From the NCBI GenBank assembly GCA_964606465.1, contig CAZSGI010000018.1, positions 1-13,678 on the forward strand: DNA of 13,678 bases, read 5' to 3'. The stretch comes from CG10-46-32 sp964606465 (GTDB taxonomy: Bacteria; Patescibacteriota; Patescibacteriia; UBA2169). Made by a program: the position numbers and the translations under genes. Positions 1 through 7,129 of this stretch are shown here, one piece after another (position 1 is the stretch's first letter; every line of letters begins with the position of its first letter). The notes beneath the pieces were generated by a model. The model was not told the DNA's origin and ran no database searches. It worked only from the letters and a program-made list of their open reading frames with translations.

Positions 1-8
1 GCTCCATT

Positions 9-197
9 ATGAAGATTACGTTGCTTTCCGTCATAGCTGGCTGGGCGCTGTACGCGGCGCTCTTCATTGCCGCGCCCTACGTTGACACGCACACGGGCGC
101 GGGCCTCGCGGTTCAGGCTTCTGTTGCGGGTGCGGTTGGATTCCTCGTGTATCTGGGTCTAGGGAAGCTGATGAAATTGGAAGAGATGCGGGTTTGA
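9..197 (+). CDS. Small two-helix membrane protein, unknown function
   Basis: This is a 62-residue ORF with ATG start and TGA stop. It is almost entirely hydrophobic: one membrane segment at about residues 4-22 (LLSVIAGWALYAALFIAA) and a second at about 34-52 (VQASVAGAVGFLVYLGLGK), joined by a short polar loop with DTHTGAG. The tail is charged (KLMKLEEMRV), which suggests a hairpin in the inner membrane. I do not recognise a family. Only 8 bases precede the start, so promoter and ribosome binding site cannot be judged. A terminator follows at 233-258, so it is probably the last gene of a transcript entering from the left. Codon use is GC-rich like the rest of the window. A short non-coding ORF is possible but the clean two-helix pattern argues against it. 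Confidence 0.6.
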   Translation: MKITLLSVIAGWALYAALFIAAPYVDTHTGAGLAVQASVAGAVGFLVYLGLGKLMKLEEMRV

Positions 198-232
198 CGA
201 TATTCATTCCGCAAGGAGGCATCCGCACCATC

Positions 233-258
233 AAAAATCCGCCTTGGCGGCGGTTTTT
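233..258 (+). terminator. Rho-independent terminator after the first small ORF
   Basis: CCGCC at 239-243 pairs with GGCGG at 249-253 across a 5-nt loop. An A-run (233-237) lies before the stem and a T-run (254-258) after it, so it could act on either strand. The stem is short but GC-only. It separates the small ORF from the lepA promoter. Confidence 0.6.
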
Positions 259-314
259 GGACTGTACGCTACTGTTTGTTTACTTGATATTATCCATTTT
301 GTCAATATGATTCA

Positions 315-343
315 TTGCCCAAACCAGTGCTTTCCATTATACT
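315..343 (+). promoter_or_regulatory. lepA promoter, apparently giving a leaderless mRNA
   Basis: A -35 box TTGCCC (315-320), a 17-bp spacer and a -10 box TATACT (338-343) form a good sigma-70-type promoter. The expected transcription start is near A350, only 2 nt before the lepA ATG at 352. The mRNA would therefore be leaderless or nearly so. No SD sequence lies in front of the ATG, which agrees with this. Confidence 0.65.
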
Positions 344-351
344 GCACGCAT

Positions 352-2121
352 ATGCGGGACATCAGGAACTTTTGCATTATCGCCCACATTGACCATGGCA
401 AATCCACGCTCGCAGATAGGTTTTTGGAGCTCACGCACACCGTGTCCGAGCGGGACATGAAAGACCAGATGCTGGACCAGATGGAGCTGGAGCGGGAGCG
501 CGGCATCACCATCAAGCTCCAGCCGGTCAGAATGGAGTACGAGGGGTACGTCTTAAACCTGATTGACACCCCTGGTCACGTTGACTTCAGCTATGAAGTT
601 TCGCGGTCCTTGCAGGCGGTTGAAGGCGCGATTCTTCTGGTTGACGCAAGCCAAGGAGTTGAGGCGCAGACGCTCGCCAACCTCTACCTCGCCATGGAAC
701 AAAATTTGGCCATCATTCCGGTCATCAACAAGATTGATTTGCCCGCATCCGACGTGCCCAAGGTCACGCAGGAGCTACGCAAGCTGCTCGGAGTCAAAGC
801 AGATGAAATCCTGCTCGCGTCCGGAAAAACCGGGCAGGGCGTCAGAGAGATTTTAGATGCGGTGATTGAGCGCGTGCCGGCTCCTGAATCTACCAGCGAC
901 AAGACGCAGGCTCTGATTTTTGATTCCATGTACGACGACTACCGCGGCGTGGTCGCGTACGTGCGCGTGGTGAACGGTGCTATCAAAAAAGGGGATACGA
1001 TCCGCCTGATCGGCGCAAAGCGGGACACGCACGCCTTGGAAGTTGGCGCGTTCAAGCCGCAGTTTGACCCAAAGCCCTCCCTCGCGGCGGGTGAGATCGG
1101 GTACCTTGTCACTGGCTTCAAAGAAGTGGGGCACGCGCGGGTAGGCGATACCATCACCCTGGCAAAAGAGGGGGCATCCGCCCCCTTGCCCGGGTACCGG
1201 CAGGTCAAGCCAATGGTGTTTGCCGGCATATTCCCGGAGTCAGGGGATGCGTACCCCAAGCTTCGGGACGCCATGGAAGAAATCAATTTGCAGGATGCGG
1301 CCTTGCAGTTTGAGCAGGAGCAGTCCAAGGCCCTGGGGTTCGGGTATCGGTGCGGGTTCTTGGGCATGCTGCACATGGAGATCCTCGCGGAGCGCTTAAA
1401 GCGGGAGCACGGCTTGCGCCTGGTCATCACCACCCCGTCTGTGGCCTACGAAGTCAAACGCTCAAGCGGCGACGTGGTTACCATCCACTCTCCGCAGGAG
1501 CTTCCCGACCCGTCAAAAATAGCGGAAATCCGCGAGCCCTGGGTGAAAGCCGAAATCGTGACCCCAAAAACGTACCTGGGAAATTTGATGTCGCACGTAT
1601 CAGATCGGCACGGCATATTCGGCAACACCGAGTATTTGGATGAAACCCGCGTGGTGCTGCACTTCGAGATTCCGCTCTCTGGCTTGATTACTGATTTTTA
1701 TGATACACTGAAGACTGCCTCCAGCGGGTACGCGTCCTTAAACTACGAGCTCAAAGATTACCGGCCGGCCGACATCGTGCGGCTGGATATCTGGGTCGCG
1801 GAAGAGGTGGTGGAAGCGTTCAGCATCTTGGTGGCGCGCGCAGATGCGTACGAGACTGGCAAGCGCATGGTCACCAAATTAAAAGACCTCATCCCGCGCC
1901 AGCAGTTCGTGGTCAAGCTCCAGGCTGCCATCGGCGCCAAGATCATCGCCGCGGAGCGCATATCCGCGCTGCGCAAGGACGTGACCAAAGGTCTCTACGG
2001 CGGAGACGTCACGCGCAAGCGCAAGCTCTTGGAGAAGCAGAAAAAAGGGAAAAAGCGCATGACATCATTCGGGAAAGTTGAGATTCCGGCCAGAGCGTTT
2101 TTGGAGGTGCTGAAGCGATAA
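352..2121 (+). CDS. lepA: Elongation factor 4 (LepA), ribosome-associated GTPase
   Basis: The product is a 589-residue translational GTPase close to the usual LepA length of about 600. LepA acts on the 70S ribosome and is linked to back-translocation and to initiation or 30S biogenesis. Visible G motifs are G1 AHIDHGKS (11-18), G2 RGIT around T53, G3 DTPGH (72-76, catalytic His76) and G4 NKID (126-129). G5 reads SGK (157-159) where LepA usually has SAK. The LepA-specific C-terminal domain is present, ending KRKLLEKQKKGKKRM followed by a SFGKVEIPARAFLEVLKR-type tail. The frame stays open upstream to a TTG at 244, but the family N-terminus (MRDIRNFCIIAHIDHGKS) begins at the ATG at 352, and the TTG lies inside the terminator. 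The stop TAA is followed after one base by the next start. Confidence 0.97.
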   Translation: MRDIRNFCIIAHIDHGKSTLADRFLELTHTVSERDMKDQMLDQMELERERGITIKLQPVRMEYEGYVLNLIDTPGHVDFSYEVSRSLQAVEGAILLVDASQGVEAQTLANLYLAMEQNLAIIPVINKIDLPASDVPKVTQELRKLLGVKADEILLASGKTGQGVREILDAVIERVPAPESTSDKTQALIFDSMYDDYRGVVAYVRVVNGAIKKGDTIRLIGAKRDTHALEVGAFKPQFDPKPSLAAGEIGYLVTGFKEVGHARVGDTITLAKEGASAPLPGYRQVKPMVFAGIFPESGDAYPKLRDAMEEINLQDAALQFEQEQSKALGFGYRCGFLGMLHMEILAERLKREHGLRLVITTPSVAYEVKRSSGDVVTIHSPQELPDPSKIAEIREPWVKAEIVTPKTYLGNLMSHVSDRHGIFGNTEYLDETRVVLHFEIPLSGLITDFYDTLKTASSGYASLNYELKDYRPADIVRLDIWVAEEVVEAFSILVARADAYETGKRMVTKLKDLIPRQQFVVKLQAAIGAKIIAAERISALRKDVTKGLYGGDVTRKRKLLEKQKKGKKRMTSFGKVEIPARAFLEVLKR

Positions 2122-2122
2122 T

Positions 2123-2227
2123 ATGAAGCGCAAAACCATCATCAAAATCGCCTGGACCGTCATCACGCTGGTGGTGAGCGTTTCGTTCATCATCCTGCCG
2201 TTTCTGTACCGCGGGTATGGATATTAG
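2123..2227 (+). CDS. 34-residue single-helix membrane microprotein
   Basis: Directly after the lepA stop, in a TAA-T-ATG junction, begins a 34-codon ORF ending in TAG. It encodes a basic start (MKRKTIIK), one hydrophobic stretch at about residues 9-28 (IAWTVITLVVSVSFIILPFL) and a short tail RGYGY. The positive-inside pattern predicts an N-in single-pass membrane peptide. GGAGG at 2103-2107 inside lepA is a possible but distant (15-nt) SD. The last 11 bases overlap the start of the PH-domain gene, so all three genes are likely translationally coupled. It could be a membrane partner of the PH protein or merely a coupling leader; I recognise no family. Confidence 0.55.
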   Translation: MKRKTIIKIAWTVITLVVSVSFIILPFLYRGYGY

Positions 2228-2924
2228 GAAGGTCATCACCAACCTGGACGACGACGAAGCGGTGCGCGGCGTGTACCACCAGTTCCCCCTCGTCTACTTT
2301 TGGCAGTGGCTCGGCGGAGGGCTGGTGTTCCTGTCTCCGTTTTTCTTTCTGTACCTGTTTTTGCAGTGGGGGGCTACGGGGAGCGGGCTCTTCATCTCGC
2401 TCTTCGTCTTGGGCGCGCTCTGGCTCTTCCGCACGTGGCGCAGGTGGTACTACGGCGTCATTAGCGTCACAGACAAGCGCGTGATCATCATTCGCCAGCA
2501 CGGGCTTCTGGACCGCACGGTCTCGCAGGTTGATTTGGATAAGATTTACGATGTGACGTACCGGCGCAAAGGAATCTTGCAGACCATGTTCAACGTGGGA
2601 ATCTTGTACCTGACCCCGGGCAATTTTGAAAAGGTTGAGCTCGGGCAAATCACGGACCCCGCGGCCATCCAGAAGCTCATCTTAAAGACGCAGCAGGAGT
2701 TTATGGTCACTTTGCAGCCGCGGCAGTTCTCCGAACAGGACCTCCAGAGCGTCATCAGCGAAATCCGAACGCTCGTGGGAGACGAGCGGTGGCAGCGCGT
2801 CAAGAAAGGCGGGGCCAAAGAGGAGCAGGAGCTCATCCGCGAGGTGAGCCACAAGGATCGCGAAAAAGCGCGGGCCATTGCGCAGTTCTTCGGCCGCGAG
2901 GATGGCGAGGAAGCGGATGGTTAG
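2217..2924 (+). CDS. Membrane protein with bacterial PH domain (bPH2/YdbT-like)
   Basis: The product has 235 residues. A short cytoplasmic N-terminus is followed by two membrane helices (about 27-50 and 57-73), then a basic turn RTWRRWYYG and a PH-like beta domain at about 77-158 (GVISVTDKRVIIIRQHGLL, QVDLDKIYDVTYRRKGI, FNVGILYLTPGN). This helix pair plus TDKRVII pattern is typical of the YdbT/bPH2 family of membrane proteins, whose biochemical role is largely unknown. After the domain comes a charged, mostly helical tail (170-235) rich in Glu, Lys and Arg. The ATG at 2217 overlaps the preceding microprotein gene by 11 bases and no good SD is seen, so translation is probably coupled. The stop is TAG. 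A new promoter follows at 2977. Confidence 0.8.
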   Translation: MDIRKVITNLDDDEAVRGVYHQFPLVYFWQWLGGGLVFLSPFFFLYLFLQWGATGSGLFISLFVLGALWLFRTWRRWYYGVISVTDKRVIIIRQHGLLDRTVSQVDLDKIYDVTYRRKGILQTMFNVGILYLTPGNFEKVELGQITDPAAIQKLILKTQQEFMVTLQPRQFSEQDLQSVISEIRTLVGDERWQRVKKGGAKEEQELIREVSHKDREKARAIAQFFGREDGEEADG

Positions 2925-2976
2925 CGGGTTACGTTTTTTGGTCGCACGGCGGCTTCTTTCCTGAAGTCGCATTTTG

Positions 2977-2985
2977 TGCTATAAT
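2977..2985 (+). promoter_or_regulatory. Extended -10 promoter for the envelope gene cluster
   Basis: TGC followed by a perfect TATAAT (2980-2985) makes an extended -10 element. The -35 region at 17-bp spacing (around 2957) is poor, which is common for extended -10 promoters. Transcription would start near 2992, giving a leader of about 34 nt to the ATG at 3026. That leader contains no SD sequence. Confidence 0.6.
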
Positions 2986-3025
2986 AACGTAACGCGAACC
3001 GTGATACCTACGTCTCATTCAGTGC

Positions 3026-5242
3026 ATGAAGCATATCGTATTGCCCATCATTTTTATTGCGCTTTTTTTGTCGGCTCCGTTTCCCGCGGGGGCCCGATTT
3101 TACGATCCCAACGACATCCTCACCGATGCCGAGCTGTTTGATTCAAACGCGCTTTCTCGGACCGCGATCCAAAACTTTCTTGAATCAAAAGGGAGCGTTC
3201 TAAAAAGCGTGACCGCGCAGGTTGCCGGCGTGCCGAAGCTGGTGTCTGAAATGGTGTATGAGATTGGAAAGCAGTATGGGGTGAGCCAGAAGTTTTTGCT
3301 CGCCAAACTCCAGCAGGAGCAGGGATTGATTGAGAAGTCAACGGCAACCGAAAAACAGTTGGATTGGGCAACCGGGTACTCGTGCTTCAACGGCCGCTGC
3401 AACGAGAAGTACCGCGGCATCTACCAGCAGCTGGACGCGGCCGCGGACACGCAGCGGATTTACGCCGAGCGCACGTACTTTGATTACGCGGTTGGCAAGG
3501 AAACCAAGACCAAAGACGGGTACACCGTCAAACCCGCAAACCAGGCAACCGCGAACCTCTACATCTACACCCCGTACCATGGGTCATTCACCGGCGTGGG
3601 AGGCAATTTCTTTTTCTCGCGCGTGTGGAACCAGTACTTTACGGAGCGCGTCTACCCGGACGGAACGCTGCTGCGAGACACCGCGACCAACGAGTACTGG
3701 AAGATAGAGGGTAATAAGCGCCGAAAATTCGCGGCCGAGTCAACCTACCGTGCGGACCACGCCCCCGAGGAAGCGGTTGACGTCTCAAGCGACCGGCTTC
3801 TCTACTACACGGTCGGTGAGCCCATTACCATTACCAACAACACGGTGGTGACCGCCGAGGGTTCGGGCATCATGTACCTGCTCTCGGACGGCCTCAAGCA
3901 CCGGTTGGTCGGCTCGAGCGCGCTCGCAAGCCTCGGGTACCGCCTCGCGGACACTGAACCGATAACGCCGGCCCTCGTTTCCAAAGCCTCGCTTGAATCG
4001 CTGCCCGAAGGGGAACCCATCACCGAACAGTCCACCTACCCGAAGGGAATCTTGCTCTCAAGCGACGGGCCCGAGATTTTTTACGTCAAGCACGGCATCA
4101 GGCGGGAGCTCTTGGACGAGGCCGTGTGGCAGGAGAATTTTAACCGCGCGGAGCCCACCTACGTGTCCCAGGCCATACTCGGAAGCTACCCGCCCGGAGA
4201 CCCGGTCGCTTTGGCTGAAGGCAGTTTGGTGAAGTCGCAAGACGGCGCTTATTACGTCGTCTCCAACGGTAAGCGCAAGCGCATCGCTCGAGCGGACGTC
4301 GTGGACCGCGTCTGGGGGCCTTCTGCCGCAGCATCCGCGCCCGTCGCGTCAGACGCCACGCTCGCGCTCACCGAGGTCGGAGACCCTATTGCGTACGTTG
4401 ACGCAACCGTCCCTGATCCCGCGAACTACGTTTCGTACGCGGAGCGCGTGGGAGCGGCAAGCCAGAATCCGGCAACCGCACCTTCGTCCCAGCCGGAGTA
4501 CCTTACGCTGTACGACACCATCAACGTTCCGGAGAGCCTCCTTACCGGGAGCGTTACCGGCGCGACCGTCACGTTCCGGAACCGCGGGCAAGCAACCTGG
4601 CAGGTGAGCAAGGTATTTCTCAAGCTGATTGATGAAAACAGCAGCGCAAGCTCGTTCCTTGCTGACAATCGCATTCCGCTCGGTGCAAGCGTTGCGCCAA
4701 ACGGCTTGGGAACGTTTACGTTCAACGTCACCGCTCCGGTTGCGGGGGGCGCGATAACCGAGTGGTTCATTCTTGAGTACGCGGATGCGGCCGGGAACAT
4801 GGTGGAGATGCCGGGCGGGCTCGTGGGAAAGGCTCTGTCAGTCGTCTCCGGCGTTTCGGCGCAGGTTCTGGAGCACAACATTCCGGTTGCCGTGCGCAAC
4901 AGGTGGCGTCCGATTTCCATCACGCTCAAGTTCAAGAACACGAGCACCGACGAGGTTTGGACGTCTCGCCGCAGCGCCGTGTCGTTGCGCGGGGAAGACG
5001 GCAGTGAAAGCCCGTTCTACGATAGGAATGATTGGATAGACAAGCGTGTGGTGGGCGTGCCGCAGAACAAGAGCCGCATTGCGCCAGGTGAAACCGGAAT
5101 CGTCAAATTCACGCTGGACCCGCGCAAGGTTACACCCGGGACGTACCGGCTGGTGTTCTCCATGGAGTTGCGGGATGCGCAAGAGGACGTGTACCTGAAC
5201 GGCCGCGCGACCTGGGAACGCCTGATTCGCGTTGATCCGTAA
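3026..5242 (+). CDS. Secreted lysozyme-like protein with sugar-binding-type repeats and beta-sandwich domains
   Basis: The 738-residue product starts with a signal peptide (about 1-23, probable cleavage after AGA) and no other membrane segment. Residues about 35-206 resemble a lysozyme-like or glucosaminidase-like domain found in actinobacterial and CPR exported proteins: FLLAKLQQEQGLI with candidate catalytic Glu98, then ATGYSCFNGRC (C120 and C125 may pair), a YRGIYQQLDAA segment and NLYIYTPYHG. Residues about 210-460 carry four related blocks of the type YWKIEGNKRRKF, YLLSDGLKHRLV, FYVKHGIRRELL and YYVVSNGKRKRI, each starting with a hydrophobic/aromatic strand and ending GxKR-like. Residues about 492-607 and 615-737 look like two Ig-like or NBR1-type beta-sandwich domains with FRNRGQATW and FKNTSTDEVW. 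The likely job is peptidoglycan or glycan processing at the surface; enzymatic activity is inferred. ftsB follows after a TAA-T-ATG junction. Confidence 0.75.
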   Translation: MKHIVLPIIFIALFLSAPFPAGARFYDPNDILTDAELFDSNALSRTAIQNFLESKGSVLKSVTAQVAGVPKLVSEMVYEIGKQYGVSQKFLLAKLQQEQGLIEKSTATEKQLDWATGYSCFNGRCNEKYRGIYQQLDAAADTQRIYAERTYFDYAVGKETKTKDGYTVKPANQATANLYIYTPYHGSFTGVGGNFFFSRVWNQYFTERVYPDGTLLRDTATNEYWKIEGNKRRKFAAESTYRADHAPEEAVDVSSDRLLYYTVGEPITITNNTVVTAEGSGIMYLLSDGLKHRLVGSSALASLGYRLADTEPITPALVSKASLESLPEGEPITEQSTYPKGILLSSDGPEIFYVKHGIRRELLDEAVWQENFNRAEPTYVSQAILGSYPPGDPVALAEGSLVKSQDGAYYVVSNGKRKRIARADVVDRVWGPSAAASAPVASDATLALTEVGDPIAYVDATVPDPANYVSYAERVGAASQNPATAPSSQPEYLTLYDTINVPESLLTGSVTGATVTFRNRGQATWQVSKVFLKLIDENSSASSFLADNRIPLGASVAPNGLGTFTFNVTAPVAGGAITEWFILEYADAAGNMVEMPGGLVGKALSVVSGVSAQVLEHNIPVAVRNRWRPISITLKFKNTSTDEVWTSRRSAVSLRGEDGSESPFYDRNDWIDKRVVGVPQNKSRIAPGETGIVKFTLDPRKVTPGTYRLVFSMELRDAQEDVYLNGRATWERLIRVDP

Positions 5243-5243
5243 T

Positions 5244-5672
5244 ATGTCTCGCTCAATCGCCAAAGCCATCTTCTTTTCTCGGCCAATGGTTGCGCTCGAA
5301 GTCGCGGCAGTGGTGCTGTTCGGTTTTTACGTGGGTCGCGCCGTTTTGGAGCGGCGCGCGACCGAAGCCCAGATCGCCGCCATGACCGCCGAGATCGAAA
5401 AACTCGAGCATGAAAAGGACAGCTTGGGCGAGCTCATCGAGTACGTGGCTACCGATTCGTTCATCCAGCAGGAGGCGCGCGAGAAACTGAACCTCGCGGC
5501 CCCGGGCGAGTCCGTGGTCGTGATTCCTGATATTGATTCATCCGCTGCGAACGAGCCGCAGACCGCAAGCGGCGCCATCCTTGGAGCGTCAAACGTCGCG
5601 GTTTGGTGGGAGTACTTCTTTGACCATGAAAATTTTTCATCGCAATCCCGTGCCCAAGAAATTGAACCGTAG
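5244..5672 (+). CDS. FtsB/DivIC-like septum formation protein
   Basis: The 142-residue product has the classic FtsB/DivIC plan: a short cytoplasmic N-terminus, one membrane helix (about 14-31), a coiled coil (about 34-66, with ERRATEAQIAAMTAEIEKLE) and a conserved cap with FIQQEAREKLNLAAPGE leading into VVVIP (73-95). FtsB/DivIC forms a complex with FtsL and FtsQ/DivIB that activates septal wall synthesis. The C-terminal tail is an Ala/Ser-rich linker ending in an aromatic WWEYFFD patch (121-127), longer than in E. coli FtsB. The ATG at 5244 is chosen because it follows the upstream TAA by one base; a TTG at 5232 would add four residues inside the upstream gene. The end overlaps the parvulin gene by 47 bases. 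FtsL versus FtsB identity cannot be fully separated by eye. Confidence 0.85.
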   Translation: MSRSIAKAIFFSRPMVALEVAAVVLFGFYVGRAVLERRATEAQIAAMTAEIEKLEHEKDSLGELIEYVATDSFIQQEAREKLNLAAPGESVVVIPDIDSSAANEPQTASGAILGASNVAVWWEYFFDHENFSSQSRAQEIEP

Positions 5673-6573
5673 GTTTGCCGTTCGCGCGGCGTGGTTTGCC
5701 GGCGCGCTCGTCGCGGCGGTCGCCTTGTTCGGGGCGGGCTTGTACCGCTACCAGTGGCAGTCGAGAGCGGCGTACTACGTTGCGCGCGTCATCCCGTACC
5801 CCGCCATACTCGTTGACTGGGAGTTCGTTCCCCTGCACCAGTACCTGGGGGACCTCTCCGCGCTGGAATCGTACTGGAGCTTCCAGCGCGAGAACCAGAA
5901 CGTGCTCTTGGGGATTCCGGACGAAAGAGAAATCCGCGAGCGCTTGGTGAACAAGCTCACCGCTGAGCGGATTGTCCGGATGTACGCGCGCAAGAGAGGC
6001 ATCGCCGTGTCCGAGCAGGAGGTGGTCGTGGAGTGGGAGCGGCTCAAAGAGAAGCCCGAGAGCGAAGCCGAGATCGCGCAGTTTCTGCGCACCGCGTACC
6101 AATGGAGCGATGCGCGGTTCATCGAGCGGGTGCTGGAGCCGTTCCTCTTGCAGCAGAAAGTCAAAAACGCGCTCGTCCAGGAGTTCGGCTCAAGCGACGA
6201 GGATCTGGAGCAGGAGGCGCTCTCGGTGTACGTGCTCGCGCTTGAGGAAGGCGCCGATTTTGACGCGCTTGCGCGGCAGAACAGCTACGACGCCCGAACC
6301 GCCGATCAAGGCGGGGATTTGGGCTACTTCGGCCGGGGCGTTCTGGAGCCTGCCCTGGAGCAGGCGATTTTTGGCATGAAAATCGGCGAGGTAAGCGCGC
6401 CGGTCAAATCATCGTTCGGGTACCACGTCATCAAGCTTGAGGATCTCTTGTACGATGGCAGCGGGGTCGCGGTCAAGGCGCGCGCGCGGCACATCTTGAT
6501 CCGCGAGTTTAATTTTGACGAGTGGGTGGAACAACAAAAACGCGAGCTCGCGATTTTCCGGCTCGTGCGGTAA
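5626..6573 (+). CDS. Membrane-anchored parvulin-type peptidyl-prolyl isomerase (PpiC/SurA-like)
   Basis: The 315-residue product has one N-terminal membrane helix (about 20-40, after a basic MKIFHRNPVPKKLNRR) and an extracytoplasmic body. A helical SurA/PrsA-like chaperone region spans about 95-190. The parvulin domain is clear from FDALARQNSYD, GGDLGYFGRG (229-238), FGMKIGEVSAPVKSSFGYHVIKLED. Parvulins catalyse cis-trans isomerisation at proline and help exported proteins fold. Oddly, the usual first strand (xARHIL) is absent before the domain and appears after it, at 285-293 (RARHILIRE), suggesting a circularly permuted or second truncated domain. The ATG at 5626 sits 47 bases inside ftsB; the frame is open further up to a TTG at 5533, but the ATG gives the natural basic-then-hydrophobic anchor. 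It is convergent with the downstream minus-strand tRNA. Confidence 0.85.
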   Translation: MKIFHRNPVPKKLNRRFAVRAAWFAGALVAAVALFGAGLYRYQWQSRAAYYVARVIPYPAILVDWEFVPLHQYLGDLSALESYWSFQRENQNVLLGIPDEREIRERLVNKLTAERIVRMYARKRGIAVSEQEVVVEWERLKEKPESEAEIAQFLRTAYQWSDARFIERVLEPFLLQQKVKNALVQEFGSSDEDLEQEALSVYVLALEEGADFDALARQNSYDARTADQGGDLGYFGRGVLEPALEQAIFGMKIGEVSAPVKSSFGYHVIKLEDLLYDGSGVAVKARARHILIREFNFDEWVEQQKRELAIFRLVR

Positions 6574-6578
6574 GGCGG

Positions 6579-6652
6579 TGGAGCGGGATACGGGAATCGG
6601 ACCCGCTTCTCTAGCTTGGGAAGCTAGCGTACTGCCATTGTACGAATCCCGC
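6579..6652 (-). tRNA. tRNA-Gly(CCC)
   Basis: On the minus strand the acceptor GCGGGAT (6646-6652) pairs fully with ATCCCGC (6583-6589). The discriminator is T and CCA is encoded (6579-6581). The D stem is GTAC/GTAC. The anticodon stem CTAGC/GCTAG encloses TTCCCAA, giving anticodon CCC (codon GGG). The T stem GCGGG/CCCGT has one G-U pair. It starts only 4 nt after the CBS-gene stop and is probably processed from the same transcript. Confidence 0.95.
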
Positions 6653-6656
6653 TCGT

Positions 6657-7124
6657 CTATTTTTTGTCTTCCCACAACCCGAGATGGTCGCGCATGATGG
6701 CGCGGTAGATGTCGCGCCGCGACACGATACCCACGAGCTTGCCGTTTTCCACCACCGGGACGCGGTGGATGCCGCTCGCCACCATCTGGGCTCCGACTTT
6801 CAGAACCGGCGTGTCCGGCTCCGCGGTAATCAAACGGTTTGCCATGACGTCCGCAACGGTTTTTTGCTCCGAGGCCGCTTGCGCCTCACCCTCGAGCCGC
6901 TCGAAATCGTAGTAGTAGTCCGAATTTTCGTAGAATTCACGGTAGCTCGGGTAGAACGAGCGGAAGATGTCTTTTTCCGACACGATGCCCACGAGCGCTC
7001 CGGTCTCGTCAACCACCGGCGCGCCGCTTATTTTGTGCTCAATCAAAAGCCGCGCCGCCTCCTTGCAGGTGAGGGTTACAAGGACTGTCACCATTTCGGT
7101 TTTCATTATCTCACGGATTTTCAT
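6657..7124 (-). CDS. Tandem CBS-domain protein
   Basis: The 155-residue product consists of two CBS domains and little else. CBS1 (about 1-58) shows the IMKTEMVTV start, SGAPVVDETGALVGIVSEKDI. CBS2 (about 91-148) shows VADVMANRLITAEPDTPV and GIHRVPVVENGKLVGIVSRRDI. Between them is an acidic, Tyr-rich insert (FYENSDYYYDFERLEGEAQ). CBS pairs bind adenine nucleotides and usually regulate a partner protein or a metabolic response; the partner is not visible here. The ATG lies 5 nt after the encoded CCA of tRNA-Thr on the same strand. The only SD-like sequence (GGAGGTGG) is inside the tRNA acceptor and T arm, ending about 10 nt before the ATG. Expression therefore depends on a tRNA-mRNA-tRNA transcript. 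Confidence 0.9.
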   Translation of the reverse strand: MKIREIMKTEMVTVLVTLTCKEAARLLIEHKISGAPVVDETGALVGIVSEKDIFRSFYPSYREFYENSDYYYDFERLEGEAQAASEQKTVADVMANRLITAEPDTPVLKVGAQMVASGIHRVPVVENGKLVGIVSRRDIYRAIMRDHLGLWEDKK

Positions 7125-7129
7125 GCGTC

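Noticed and set aside
244..351. Upstream TTG start extending LepA by 36 residues, with AAGGAGG at 213-219 as a possible SD
   Set aside because: The extension has no LepA similarity, begins inside a terminator hairpin, the SD-like site is about 25 nt away, and the promoter -10 box lies at 338-343, so this stretch is not in the mRNA.
5533..5625. Upstream TTG start for the parvulin gene
   Set aside because: It would put 31 extra polar residues before the membrane anchor and deepen the overlap with ftsB; the ATG at 5626 gives a normal basic N-terminus.
5461..6102. 213-codon open frame on the minus strand opposite ftsB and the parvulin gene
   Set aside because: No recognisable motif, no SD or promoter, and it lies opposite two clear genes; GC-rich codon bias explains the open frame.
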